This document shows positions 26,880 to 34,914 of a stretch of 64,000 bases of DNA, in pieces; position 1 is the first letter of the stretch; every line of letters begins with the position of its first letter. Under the pieces are notes generated by a model. That model was not told the origin of the DNA, searched no databases, and worked only from the letters and a program-made list of their open reading frames with translations. Made by a program: the position numbers and the translations under genes. Source of the stretch: Chelatococcus asaccharovorans (GTDB lineage: Bacteria > Pseudomonadota > Alphaproteobacteria > Rhizobiales > Beijerinckiaceae); the NCBI RefSeq assembly GCF_003201475.1, contig NZ_QJJK01000001.1:446501-510500 (forward strand), written 5' to 3'.

Positions 26880-27914
26880 ATGGCTGCAACAGCCCTTTTC
26901 GACAGGATACGCAGTGAAGCCCGGTCGACGGCCGAGCGGAAGGTGGCCTCGGTCTTGCTCGAAGGCTACCCGACGCGCGCCCTCGCGACGGTCGACGTGC
27001 TGGCGAAACAGGCTTCGGTGAGCGCACCGACCGTGCTGCGCTTCCTGGCCAAGATCGGCTTCTCGCGCTTTGCCGACTTCCAGGCCGCGGCCATCGCCGA
27101 TGTCGAGCGCCAGCTCGGCTCGCCCTTGAACAACATCCATGCCGAGGCACCGACAGAGCCACCCGCGCATGTCTACCAGCGCACCCTGCTGATGCAGGCC
27201 GAGGCGCTCCAGGTCGCGGCCGCGCAGGCCATGCCTGCCGAATTCGATGCGATCGTCGACCTGCTGGTGTCGCCGCGCGCAACGATCAAGCTTCTGGGCG
27301 GACGCTACAGCCAGAATCTCGCGCAGCGCCTGGCGACGCAGCTCAGCCAGTTGCGGCCCGGTGTGCTGTTCACCCCGCTCGCCCTGGGCTTCACCTATGA
27401 CACGCTGGTCGACGCCGGGCCGCAGGACGTCTTCGTGATCTTCGACTACCGGCGCTACCAGAACGAGCTCCTGACCTTCGCGCGCGGCGCGCGGCAAAGC
27501 GGCGCGCGCCTTTGCCTGTTCACCGACATCTGGCGTTCGCCGATCGCGGAATATGCGGATGCGGTGCTGACGTCGCCCGACGCCTCGCCCTCGCCCTTCG
27601 GCTCGCGCGTCGTCGCCACGGCGCAGATCGAGGCGATCGTCGCCGCCGTCAGTCAGCGCTGCCGCGACTGGAGCCGCGACCGGCTCGCCCGGATCGAGGA
27701 ATTGCGGAGCCTAGGCGCTGCCGGCCCCCTTCCCGGGTCCCCCACCAAAACTCCTGGAAAATCCTTTTCCAAATCTTCTTCCGAGCCCCCCGGCAGGGCT
27801 TCTTCCGAGCCCCCCGGCAGGGCTTCTTCCGAGCCCCCCGGCAAGGCTTCTTCCGAGCCCCCCGGCAAGGCTTCTTCCAAGTCGTCCTCCACCTTCCCCG
27901 CCAAGGAAAGCTGA
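26880..27914 (+). CDS. RpiR/MurR-family regulator with repetitive C-terminal tail
   Basis: 344 residues from ATG 26880 (an earlier ATG at 26841 is possible). The N-terminal HTH_6 domain (TAERKVASVLLEG, then KQASVSAPTVLRFLAKIGFSRF in two parts) is followed by a SIS sugar-isomerase-like domain at about 120-260 (ATIKLLGGRYSQNLAQ; PQDVFVIFDYRRY). RpiR proteins sense a phosphosugar or similar ligand. After about residue 280 comes an odd low-complexity tail rich in Ser, Pro and Lys, including four tandem SSEPPG(R/K)A units. It is probably the regulator of the surrounding ABC transporter and the two enzymes behind it, the next of which starts 6 bases later. Confidence 0.87.
   Translation: MAATALFDRIRSEARSTAERKVASVLLEGYPTRALATVDVLAKQASVSAPTVLRFLAKIGFSRFADFQAAAIADVERQLGSPLNNIHAEAPTEPPAHVYQRTLLMQAEALQVAAAQAMPAEFDAIVDLLVSPRATIKLLGGRYSQNLAQRLATQLSQLRPGVLFTPLALGFTYDTLVDAGPQDVFVIFDYRRYQNELLTFARGARQSGARLCLFTDIWRSPIAEYADAVLTSPDASPSPFGSRVVATAQIEAIVAAVSQRCRDWSRDRLARIEELRSLGAAGPLPGSPTKTPGKSFSKSSSEPPGRASSEPPGRASSEPPGKASSEPPGKASSKSSSTFPAKES
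27777..27872 (+). repeat. Four tandem 24-base repeats encoding SSEPPG(R/K)A
   Basis: The 24-base unit, beginning TTCTTCCGAGCCCCCCGGCA, occurs four times head to tail with one base change (G to A, giving Lys for Arg) in the last two. Being a multiple of three, unit gain or loss would keep the rpiR-type frame. It is flanked by degenerate Ser/Lys codons. Confidence 0.9.
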
Positions 27915-27920
27915 CGTCCC

Positions 27921-28667
27921 ATGCGCGCCAACCCGCCCATCGTGTTGAACGCGGGAGGCCGCTTGCCCGGGTTGATCGCGGTCGATCATGCCGGCCGGTC
28001 GATTCCGCCTGGACTCGGCGATCTCGGGCTCGCCCCCGCATGGCAGGACAGCCATTATTTCTGCGATCTGGGCGTGGCGGAACTGGCCCAGGAACTTGCG
28101 GGCCTGATCGACGTGCCGATCGTGCTCTGCGACGTCAGCCGCCTCGTCATCGATGTGAACCGCTGGGTCGATGATCCCCGCTCCATACCCGTGGCGCTCG
28201 AAAACACGCCGATCACCGCCAATGCCGCGCTGTCCTGCGCCGAGCGGGAAGCCAGGCAGGAGGCCGTCTTCTGGCCCTATCACCAGGTGCTGGGCACGAT
28301 CTGGGAGCGCCAGATGGCTCGCCATGCGCGCCCCTTCTTTTTTGCGCTGCATAGCTGCACCCGCGTTTTCGAGGGCGTGCACCGCCCCTGGGACGGCGGC
28401 ACGATCTGGCACGACGACGATACCCTGTCGCGCCATCTGCTCCACCATCTCGGGACGGAAGAGGGCCTCGTCCTGGGGGATAACCAGCCCTATTCCGGCA
28501 GGAACGGTGTCTACACCGTCGACTGGCACAGCTACGGCACGGGTCTTCCGGCCTGTGGCTTTGAGGTGACGAACGATCTTCTCGAGACCGGACCAGACCG
28601 CGCCCGCTGGGCCTGCCGCCTGGCCGGCGCGTTGACCGCGGCCATCGCGACTGGAGTTGCCGCGTGA
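27921..28667 (+). CDS. N-formylglutamate amidohydrolase-family protein
   Basis: 248 residues from ATG 27921, 6 bases after the rpiR-type stop. Family features are IAVDHAGRSIPPGLGDLGL near 20-38, DVSRLVIDVNRW near 70-81, and a late LHSCTRVFEGVHRPWDGG with a conserved His. HutG-type members release formate from N-formylglutamate in histidine breakdown; others act on N-formyl or related amides. No hut genes are near, so the role here may be to deacylate an imported compound. It overlaps the flavoprotein gene by 4 bases (GTGA). Confidence 0.85.
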   Translation: MRANPPIVLNAGGRLPGLIAVDHAGRSIPPGLGDLGLAPAWQDSHYFCDLGVAELAQELAGLIDVPIVLCDVSRLVIDVNRWVDDPRSIPVALENTPITANAALSCAEREARQEAVFWPYHQVLGTIWERQMARHARPFFFALHSCTRVFEGVHRPWDGGTIWHDDDTLSRHLLHHLGTEEGLVLGDNQPYSGRNGVYTVDWHSYGTGLPACGFEVTNDLLETGPDRARWACRLAGALTAAIATGVAA

Positions 28668-29932
28668 CCCTATTTTCCCCCGAACCTCCCTATGGACTGA
28701 CCGCGGTCGCCGCACCGGCGACCGGGCGCCTCACCGACGCGCGCGAGGTCGATATCCTCCTCGTCGGCGCCGGCTATGGCGGCCTGCTGACCGCGATCGA
28801 ACTGGCCGAGGCCGGCGCCCGAGTCGCCGTGATCGAGGCGCGGGACATCGGCGCGGGCGGATCCGGCCGCAATCACGGCCAATGCATTCCCGTTTTTCGT
28901 TATCTCGGGTCCGCCACCCTGCCCGAAAAAGGCACCGGCCTCCTTGCCGAGGCCGGGGCCATGGTCTTCGACCGGATCGCGCGCCACGGCCTGCGCTGCG
29001 AGGCCGTCCAGAAGGGCACCCTCAGCGCGGCCTTTAACGACCGGACCCTGGCGACGACGCGCGCGGCGCAGGCGAAATACGCGCGCTACGGCAAGAGCGA
29101 CCGCTATCTCGACGCAGGGGAGATTGCTGAGCTGACCGGCACCCGTGCCTTCCTGGGCGGATGGGTCCACCGCGATGGGGGGCATGTCAATCCGCTCGGC
29201 TATGCGCGGGAACTCGCACGGCTCGCGCTGTCGCTCGGGATCGAGGTCTTCACCGACAGCCCGATGACCGCCTTCACGCGCCGCAACGGCCGCTGGTCGA
29301 TCCGCACCCCCGAAGGCGAGATCCGCGCCAGGACGGTCGGCCTCACGACCGATGCCTATTCGACCGCGGCGATCCCCGGGGCGGTGACGCGGGGCTTCTT
29401 CCCGCTGACGAGCTATGCCGTCGCAAGCCGCCCGCTGACGACGGAAGAACGCGCGAATGTCATGCCCTCGGGCATGAATTTCGGCGATACCCACCACGAT
29501 CCGATGTTCTTCCGCATCGACGCCGCGGGACGGATTATCACCGGCGGCCTGCAGGAACCCGGCCGCGGCCGCCGCTTCGACTATACGGCGGCCTTCATGA
29601 CCCGCCGGCTGTCGCGGATCTGGCCGGTGCTCGCGGGGCTCAACTGGGAATTCATGTGGACCGGCACGGTCAGCATGGCCCTCGACCAGACGCCCTCGAT
29701 CCAGCGGCTCGACGACGGGCTCTGGGCGCTGTCCGGCTGGTCCGGCCGGGGGGTGCCGACCTCGGCGGCCTTGTCCGTCGCCTTTGCCCGAACCCTCGAG
29801 GACCCCGCCGCAGGGCGCGACTGGTGGCCCCAGCGGCAACCGCCGCGGGTCATCGCCCGCGCGTTGCTGGGCCAGATGGTGCAGCTGTGCCGGGGACCGT
29901 TCAATCAGCTGCGGGATCGGATGGAGGGCTGA
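28664..29932 (+). CDS. FAD-dependent amine/amino-acid oxidase (DAO family, PuuB-like)
   Basis: 422 residues from GTG 28664, coupled to the amidohydrolase-like gene by a 4-base overlap. The FAD-binding LLVGAGYGGLLTAIELAEAG lies near 33-52 and GSGRNHGQ near 67-74, the second being typical of gamma-glutamylputrescine oxidases and relatives. The C-terminal block GLWALSGWSGRGVPTSAALS is the usual DAO end. It would oxidise a secondary or primary amine, giving aldehyde or keto acid plus H2O2 or reduced acceptor. Context suggests it works on what the ABC system imports, such as an opine, polyamine derivative or short peptide. Confidence 0.85.
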   Translation: MTLFSPEPPYGLTAVAAPATGRLTDAREVDILLVGAGYGGLLTAIELAEAGARVAVIEARDIGAGGSGRNHGQCIPVFRYLGSATLPEKGTGLLAEAGAMVFDRIARHGLRCEAVQKGTLSAAFNDRTLATTRAAQAKYARYGKSDRYLDAGEIAELTGTRAFLGGWVHRDGGHVNPLGYARELARLALSLGIEVFTDSPMTAFTRRNGRWSIRTPEGEIRARTVGLTTDAYSTAAIPGAVTRGFFPLTSYAVASRPLTTEERANVMPSGMNFGDTHHDPMFFRIDAAGRIITGGLQEPGRGRRFDYTAAFMTRRLSRIWPVLAGLNWEFMWTGTVSMALDQTPSIQRLDDGLWALSGWSGRGVPTSAALSVAFARTLEDPAAGRDWWPQRQPPRVIARALLGQMVQLCRGPFNQLRDRMEG

Positions 29933-29956
29933 ACGCCCCCTCCGCGGCGGCCCCGC

Positions 29957-30865
29957 TCAGCGCGCCCGGGCGCGCGGGTCCATCGCGTCGCGCAGGCCGT
30001 CGCCGATATAGTTGACCGACAGCACCGTCAGGGAGATCGCGATGCCGGGCAGGATCACCCGCATCGGATAGAGCTGGATCTGGTCGACCGCATCGTAGAG
30101 GAGCCGCCCCCAGGTCGGGAAATCCGGCGGGAAGCCAAGCCCGAGGAACGACAGGGAGCTTTCGGTGATGATCGCGCTGGCGATCCCGAGCGTCGCTGAC
30201 ACGAGGATCGGCGAGAGCACGTTGGGCAGGATATGGCGGAGGATCATCTTGCCGCGCCCCGTGCCGATCGACTGGGCGGCCAGGACGAATTCGCGTTCCT
30301 TCAGGGTCAGCACCTCGCCGCGCACGAGGCGCGCGGCATGCATCCAGCTCGTTCCCCCGATGGCCGTGACGATCAGCAGGAACACCCCGGTCTCGGCGCC
30401 GAGCCATTGCGCCAGCGGCTCGCGGAAGAGCATCGACATGACGAGGAGCAGCGGCAGCAGCGGGAGTGCCAGGAACAGGTCGGTCAGCCGCATCAGGATG
30501 CCGTCGAGGCCGCGCAGGAAGCCCGCGCAGACCCCCACCAGCGTCCCCAGCACAAGAGATAGTGCCATCGCCGTCAGGCCGACGGTCAGCGAAACCCGCC
30601 CGCCCGTAATGAGCCGCGCCAGCATGTCGCGCCCGAGCTGGTCGGTGCCGAGCGGATGCTCCAGCGACGGGCCCCGGTTGCGCATCCGCATGGCGACAGC
30701 GGTCGGGTCGAGATGCCACAGCCAGGGGCCGGCGATGACGACGACAAGAATAGCCCCCAGGATGACCGTCCCGATCATCGCGCCGCGATGGCTGCGGAAC
30801 TGACGCCAGACATCGCGCGCCTGGCTCGAGCGCCGGCGGGGCGCGGCCGCGACAGCCTCAGTCAT
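29957..30865 (-). CDS. Peptide-type ABC transporter permease (DppC/OppC-like)
   Basis: 302 residues. A cytoplasmic N-terminus (RRRSSQARDVWRQFRSHRGAM) precedes six membrane segments, with the EAA-type coupling motif near 190-215 (ILRHILPNVLSPILV). It overlaps the DppB-like gene by 8 bases. Its stop is only 24 bases from the stop of the convergent oxidase gene. Confidence 0.92.
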   Translation of the reverse strand: MTEAVAAAPRRRSSQARDVWRQFRSHRGAMIGTVILGAILVVVIAGPWLWHLDPTAVAMRMRNRGPSLEHPLGTDQLGRDMLARLITGGRVSLTVGLTAMALSLVLGTLVGVCAGFLRGLDGILMRLTDLFLALPLLPLLLVMSMLFREPLAQWLGAETGVFLLIVTAIGGTSWMHAARLVRGEVLTLKEREFVLAAQSIGTGRGKMILRHILPNVLSPILVSATLGIASAIITESSLSFLGLGFPPDFPTWGRLLYDAVDQIQLYPMRVILPGIAISLTVLSVNYIGDGLRDAMDPRARAR

Positions 30866-31865
30866 AGCGGATCCTCGGATCGAGAATGCCGTACAGGATG
30901 TCGGCGATCAGGTTGAACAGCACGATCAGCACCGCGAAGATGAAGGTCAGCGTCTGCACCATCGGCACGTCGTTGGCCTGGATCGACGAGATCAGCAATT
31001 CGCCGATCCCGTTCACCTTGAAGACCTGCTCGGTGATGATGGCACCGCCGAAGATCTGCGGCACGCCCATGGCGATGACGGTCACGACCGGGATCATCGA
31101 GTTGCGCAGCACATGGACCAGCACCACGACCCTTTCGGACAGGCCATTGGCGCGGGCGGTGCGAACGTAGTCCTGCCGGAGGTTGTCGAGCATCGAGGCG
31201 CGCATGAAGCGGCTGATCTGGCTGGCATTGTAGAGCGCGAGCACCGTCACCGGCAGAACCATCTGGCGCAGCTGCGCCACGAAGCTGTCCCAACCGGTCA
31301 CCCTCAGCGTCGTGTCGTAGAGCGACGGGAACCAGCCGAGCTCGACCGAGAAGACCACGATCAGCACGACGCCGGTGAAGAAGGTCGGGACCGAGAAGCC
31401 GATCATCGCCACGAGGGTGCCGATCTGGTCGAACCAGCTGTGCTGCCGATAGGCCGACAGAATGCCGATCGGCAGCGCGATGGCGATCCCCACCAGATAG
31501 GCGAGGCCGACGACCCATAGCGTCTGCGGCAGGCGTTGCGCGATGATGTCGGCGACGGGCGCGCGCGACTGCCATGACACCACGCGCTGGCTCTCTCCAG
31601 CCAAATCCAGCCCGAACAAGGTGTCGAGGACATGCAGCGGCTCGACCAGGAAAAACTGCTTGAGCCACAGGAGGTAGCGCAGCATCAGGGGATCGCCGAG
31701 CCCGAGCGACTGGCGCATCTTCTCCTTCACCTCGGGCGGAATCGTCAGCGGCAGCTGCGCCATCGGATCGCCGGGCGCAAGGCCGAGCAGGAGGAAGATG
31801 ATCAGGCTGATCGCCAGGAGCGTGGGGATCGCCATCAGCAGGCGGCGGAGCGTGTAATGAAGCAT
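30858..31865 (-). CDS. Peptide-type ABC transporter permease (DppB/OppB-like)
   Basis: 335 residues, six membrane segments, the first being RRLLMAIPTLLAISLIIFLLL (in two halves around residue 15). The long periplasmic loop after TM1 and the EAA motif region (RTARANGLSERVVVLVHVLRNS split near 225) are those of DppB. It is first in a two-gene minus-strand operon, across 308 bases from the plus-strand ATPase gene, and probably transcribed from the shared control region that carries the TATGTAACAA motif. Confidence 0.92.
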   Translation of the reverse strand: MLHYTLRRLLMAIPTLLAISLIIFLLLGLAPGDPMAQLPLTIPPEVKEKMRQSLGLGDPLMLRYLLWLKQFFLVEPLHVLDTLFGLDLAGESQRVVSWQSRAPVADIIAQRLPQTLWVVGLAYLVGIAIALPIGILSAYRQHSWFDQIGTLVAMIGFSVPTFFTGVVLIVVFSVELGWFPSLYDTTLRVTGWDSFVAQLRQMVLPVTVLALYNASQISRFMRASMLDNLRQDYVRTARANGLSERVVVLVHVLRNSMIPVVTVIAMGVPQIFGGAIITEQVFKVNGIGELLISSIQANDVPMVQTLTFIFAVLIVLFNLIADILYGILDPRIRYD

Positions 31866-31968
31866 CTGACCCTAGCCGCCCGCGGCCCGATCCCGCGGGC
31901 CGCGGCCCCCGGCGGCGCAGCCTGTGACGTCCTGATCCATGCTGATGGCACCTGTTCCCCGATTGCCA

Positions 31969-32027
31969 GCTTATGTAAAATAGATTGCAAACATGCGGTC
32001 TCGCAGTCAATATGTAACAAATAATAC
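31969..32027. promoter_or_regulatory. Candidate RpiR-type operator pair at the second divergent promoter
   Basis: TTATGTAAAATAGATTGC (from about 31970) and TATGTAACAAATAATAC (32011-32027) are direct repeats 41 bases apart in a short AT-rich island of otherwise GC-rich DNA. The second is nearly the same as 26859-26875. They lie in the 308-base gap between the dppB-like and ATPase genes; the rest of the gap holds no clear gene. Confidence 0.5.
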
Positions 32028-32173
32028 TTTTCCGAGAGAGCCCCGCGCCGGGCGCTCGCGTCCGGCCGACGTGCCACGTTCAGGCCGAAGGCATGGCCCG
32101 GGCACCCGGCTTGGCGCTGCCCTGTTCCCGTCCTGCGTTGGTCCTGCCCTGGCCCTCTGCCTTGGGAGGTTTG

Positions 32174-34069
32174 ATGGTCGATACGTCCTATGCCCCGCAA
32201 GCATCCGGCCTGAAGCCGCGTGACCCGCTCGTTGCAATCGCCGGGCTGCGCGTGGTGTTCGAGACCCATTCCGGTCCGATTGCAGGCGTGCGCGACGTCA
32301 GCTTCAACATCTCCCCTGGCGAATGCCTGTGCGTCGTCGGCGAATCCGGTTCGGGCAAGTCCGTCTCGGCATTGTCGCTGATGCGGCTCGTCGAATTCGG
32401 GGGTGGCCGGATCGCGGCAGGGGAGCTGCGCTTCCGGCAGGCGGACGGGCGCGTCATCGACCTCGCCCAGACCGATCAGGCGAGGATGCGGGCGATCCGC
32501 GGCGGCCAGATCGGCATGATCTTCCAGGAGCCGATGACGGCGCTGAACCCGGTCTTCACCATCGAGCGCCAACTCACCGAGGTGATCCTGACCCATCGGC
32601 GCATCCCGACGGCGGCAGCGCGTGCCCGCGCCCTCGCGTTGCTGACCGAGATGCAGATCAGCGAACCCGAGCGCCGCCTCAAGCAATATCCGCACGAGCT
32701 GTCAGGCGGCATGCGCCAGCGCGTCGTGATCGCCATGGCCATGGCTTGCGAGCCACGCCTCCTGATCTGCGACGAGCCAACAACCGCGCTCGATGTGACG
32801 GTCCAGGCCGAGATCCTCGCCCTGATCGACCGGTTGAAGCGCGCGACGGGAACGGCCGTGCTGTTCATCACCCACGACATGGCGGTGGTCGCGCAGATGG
32901 CCGACCGGGTCGTGGTGATGTATCGCGGCGAAAAGGTCGAGGAAGGCCCGGTGGAGGCGATCTTCTCCGACCCGCAACAGGCCTATACGCGGGCCTTGCT
33001 GGCCGCCGTCCCCCGCCTCGGCGAAATGCGCGGCACAACCCTCCCCGCGCCGATGCGCGGCCTCGCGACCGGCGACCAATCCAGCGCGGCGACGCCGAGA
33101 CCGGTCGCAACGCCGGCCGCGGCGGCGGACGCGCCGCTTCTCGACGTGCGCCACCTCTGCACCCGGTTCCCCGTCCGGAAGGGGCTGCTGCGCCGCACGA
33201 TCGCCAATGTCCACGCCGTCGAGGATGTCAGCTTCACGATCAACCCGGGCCAGACGCTCAGCCTCGTCGGCGAGTCCGGTTGCGGCAAGTCGACCTGCGG
33301 CCGCTCGATCCTGCGGCTCATCCAGCCATTGTCGGGCGAGGTGATGCTGGAGACACAGAACGTCCTGGCTCAGTCGAGCCAGGGGATGCACGCGCTGCGC
33401 CGCAAGATGCAGATGATCTTCCAGGATCCCTATGCGAGCCTCAACCCGCGGATGCGCCTCTTCGACCAGGTGGCGGAGCCCCTCGTCAACTACACCCGGA
33501 TGTCGGGGCAGGCCCTGCACCGGCGCGTGGCGGAGCTGTTCGACCGCGTGCGCCTGCCCGCCGCCTTCATCGACCTTTATCCCCACGAGCTTTCGGGCGG
33601 CCAGCGTCAGCGCGTCGCCATCGCCCGCGCGCTTGCGCTCGAGCCGAAGCTGATCATCGCCGACGAGGCCGTGTCCGCGCTCGACGTCTCGGTGCAGGCG
33701 CAGGTCCTGAACCTGCTGATGGAGCTGCAGGCGGACCTCGGCATCGCGTGTCTGTTCATCAGCCACGACATGTCGGTCGTCGAGCGGATCAGCCATCGGG
33801 TTGCGGTGATGTATCTCGGGCGGATCGTCGAGATCGGCCCGCGCGCGGCGATCTTCGAGACCCCGCAGCATCCCTATACCCGGGCGCTTCTGGCCGCCGT
33901 TCCGATCGCCGATCCGTCTCGCCGGAAAGCCCATAGCCTGACGGGTCACCCGGTGCTGCGCTCGCCCATCCATCCGGCCGATTACGTTCCCCCGCCCTCA
34001 CTCTATACCGAAGTCGCGCCCGGTCATCTCGTGCTTCAGATGCCCGCCGATGCCCCACTTGCCCCCTGA
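32174..34069 (+). CDS. Fused two-domain peptide-type ABC ATPase (DppD-DppF / GsiA-like)
   Basis: 631 residues from ATG 32174 (GGGAGGT upstream; an in-frame ATG at 32093 has no such site). Two full nucleotide-binding domains: Walker A GESGSGKS near 75 and GESGCGKS near 367; signatures LSGGMRQR near 178 and LSGGQRQR near 475; Walker B LLICDEPTTALD and LIIADEAVSALD. Note Ala in place of the usual Pro in the second (DEA). Each half ends with the oligopeptide/dipeptide C-terminal motif (AYTRALLAAVP; PYTRALLAAVP). It energises the permeases at 29957-31865, encoded on the other strand. Confidence 0.93.
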   Translation: MVDTSYAPQASGLKPRDPLVAIAGLRVVFETHSGPIAGVRDVSFNISPGECLCVVGESGSGKSVSALSLMRLVEFGGGRIAAGELRFRQADGRVIDLAQTDQARMRAIRGGQIGMIFQEPMTALNPVFTIERQLTEVILTHRRIPTAAARARALALLTEMQISEPERRLKQYPHELSGGMRQRVVIAMAMACEPRLLICDEPTTALDVTVQAEILALIDRLKRATGTAVLFITHDMAVVAQMADRVVVMYRGEKVEEGPVEAIFSDPQQAYTRALLAAVPRLGEMRGTTLPAPMRGLATGDQSSAATPRPVATPAAAADAPLLDVRHLCTRFPVRKGLLRRTIANVHAVEDVSFTINPGQTLSLVGESGCGKSTCGRSILRLIQPLSGEVMLETQNVLAQSSQGMHALRRKMQMIFQDPYASLNPRMRLFDQVAEPLVNYTRMSGQALHRRVAELFDRVRLPAAFIDLYPHELSGGQRQRVAIARALALEPKLIIADEAVSALDVSVQAQVLNLLMELQADLGIACLFISHDMSVVERISHRVAVMYLGRIVEIGPRAAIFETPQHPYTRALLAAVPIADPSRRKAHSLTGHPVLRSPIHPADYVPPPSLYTEVAPGHLVLQMPADAPLAP

Positions 34070-34108
34070 CCAGCCCGGCGGCAGGCGTTCAAGTAGCGGG
34101 GGACGCGC

Positions 34109-34214
34109 CGAGAGCAAATCCGACTTAGATGGAATCGCCTGATACCATCTAAGTCGGTGAATTTGCTCGTTAATTTTGAGCCGAGCAAGTCCGCAAAAGA
34201 CGGACTTGCTCGAG
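34109..34214 (-). repeat. Interspersed double-hairpin repeat, copy 2 (inverted)
   Basis: Reverse-complement version of copy 1. The long palindrome pairs AATCCGACTTAGATGG with CCATCTAAGTCGGTGAATT, and the short one pairs GCAAGTCCG with CGGACTTGC. It lies between convergent genes and overlaps the last 15 codons (with stop) of the hydrolase gene at 34170-34835, so the repeat supplies that protein's tail. Confidence 0.88.
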
Positions 34215-34835
34215 ACGCGCGGCCCAGACGGAAACCGCCTCGGCCATGGCCTTGAGATGATCGGCGGCTGAAAAGCCGGAAATCCGCTTGCGGGGTTTCA
34301 GATCGTGATCGCCATCCTCCAGCCAAAGGATCTCGATGCGCGGCGAGAGCTCATAGGTCGAGACATCCTCCGGAGTGCCGAACTCATCGCGCGTTCCCTG
34401 AACGATCAGAGCCGGGGTCGCCAGATCGGCGAGGTGCGCGGTTCGGAGCTTGTCCGGCTTGCCGGGCGGATGGAAGGGATAGCCGAGACAGAGAAGGCCG
34501 CGGATCCGGCCGCTCTCGAACAGCGCATCCGCCACCATGCTCGCGACGCGGCCCCCCATGGACTTGCCGCCGATGATGAGGGCTCCAACATCGCCAAGCG
34601 CGTCGACGGCAGCCAGATAGTGCGGATTCAGCGCCTCAGCCCGCGGGGGTGGGGTGCGGCCTGCACCCGTGCGTCGGGCAGCCATATAGTCGAACTCGAA
34701 GCGCGCCACGCGAAAGCCCACGCCGGCCAGCGCCTCTGCGGCCGCCGTCATTGACGGCGAGTCCATCGGTGCTCCGGCCCCGTGCGCCAGGAGGATCGTC
34801 ACATCGGCGTTGTCGGGGCCGTCGAAAAGAAACAT
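34170..34835 (-). CDS. Small alpha/beta hydrolase (KANL3/Tex30-like, dienelactone-hydrolase fold)
   Basis: 221 residues from ATG 34835; the frame is open upstream but enters the control region of the next gene. The nucleophile Ser is in GGKSMGGR near 92, with LLAHGAGAPMDSP near 15 as oxyanion region and late acid and His (TRDEFG; DGDHDL). Family members are short hydrolases of unknown substrate. The natural C-terminus probably ends near VWAARLE; the next ~11 residues (QVRLLRTCSAQN-like) come from the interspersed repeat. Confidence 0.8.
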   Translation of the reverse strand: MFLFDGPDNADVTILLAHGAGAPMDSPSMTAAAEALAGVGFRVARFEFDYMAARRTGAGRTPPPRAEALNPHYLAAVDALGDVGALIIGGKSMGGRVASMVADALFESGRIRGLLCLGYPFHPPGKPDKLRTAHLADLATPALIVQGTRDEFGTPEDVSTYELSPRIEILWLEDGDHDLKPRKRISGFSAADHLKAMAEAVSVWAARLEQVRLLRTCSAQN

Positions 34836-34914
34836 CGGCTTATGAAAACTCGCCTCTTCAGGGATAGAGGCTAGCAAGATCCGCGTCGCTTGCAACGTGA
34901 ATCCGGCAGGAACA

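Noticed and set aside
24993-27497. A single 834-residue protein on the minus strand extending far upstream of the binding-protein start
   Set aside because: The part upstream of 26690 overlaps the rpiR-type gene antisense, lacks family likeness, and a signal peptide with a good ribosome site begins at 26690.
27777-27872. CRISPR array
   Set aside because: Units are directly abutting with no unique spacers and lie within a coding frame.
27921-28667. A histidine-utilisation (hut) operon
   Set aside because: No hutH, hutU, hutI or hutF-like gene is near; only a HutG-family protein is present.
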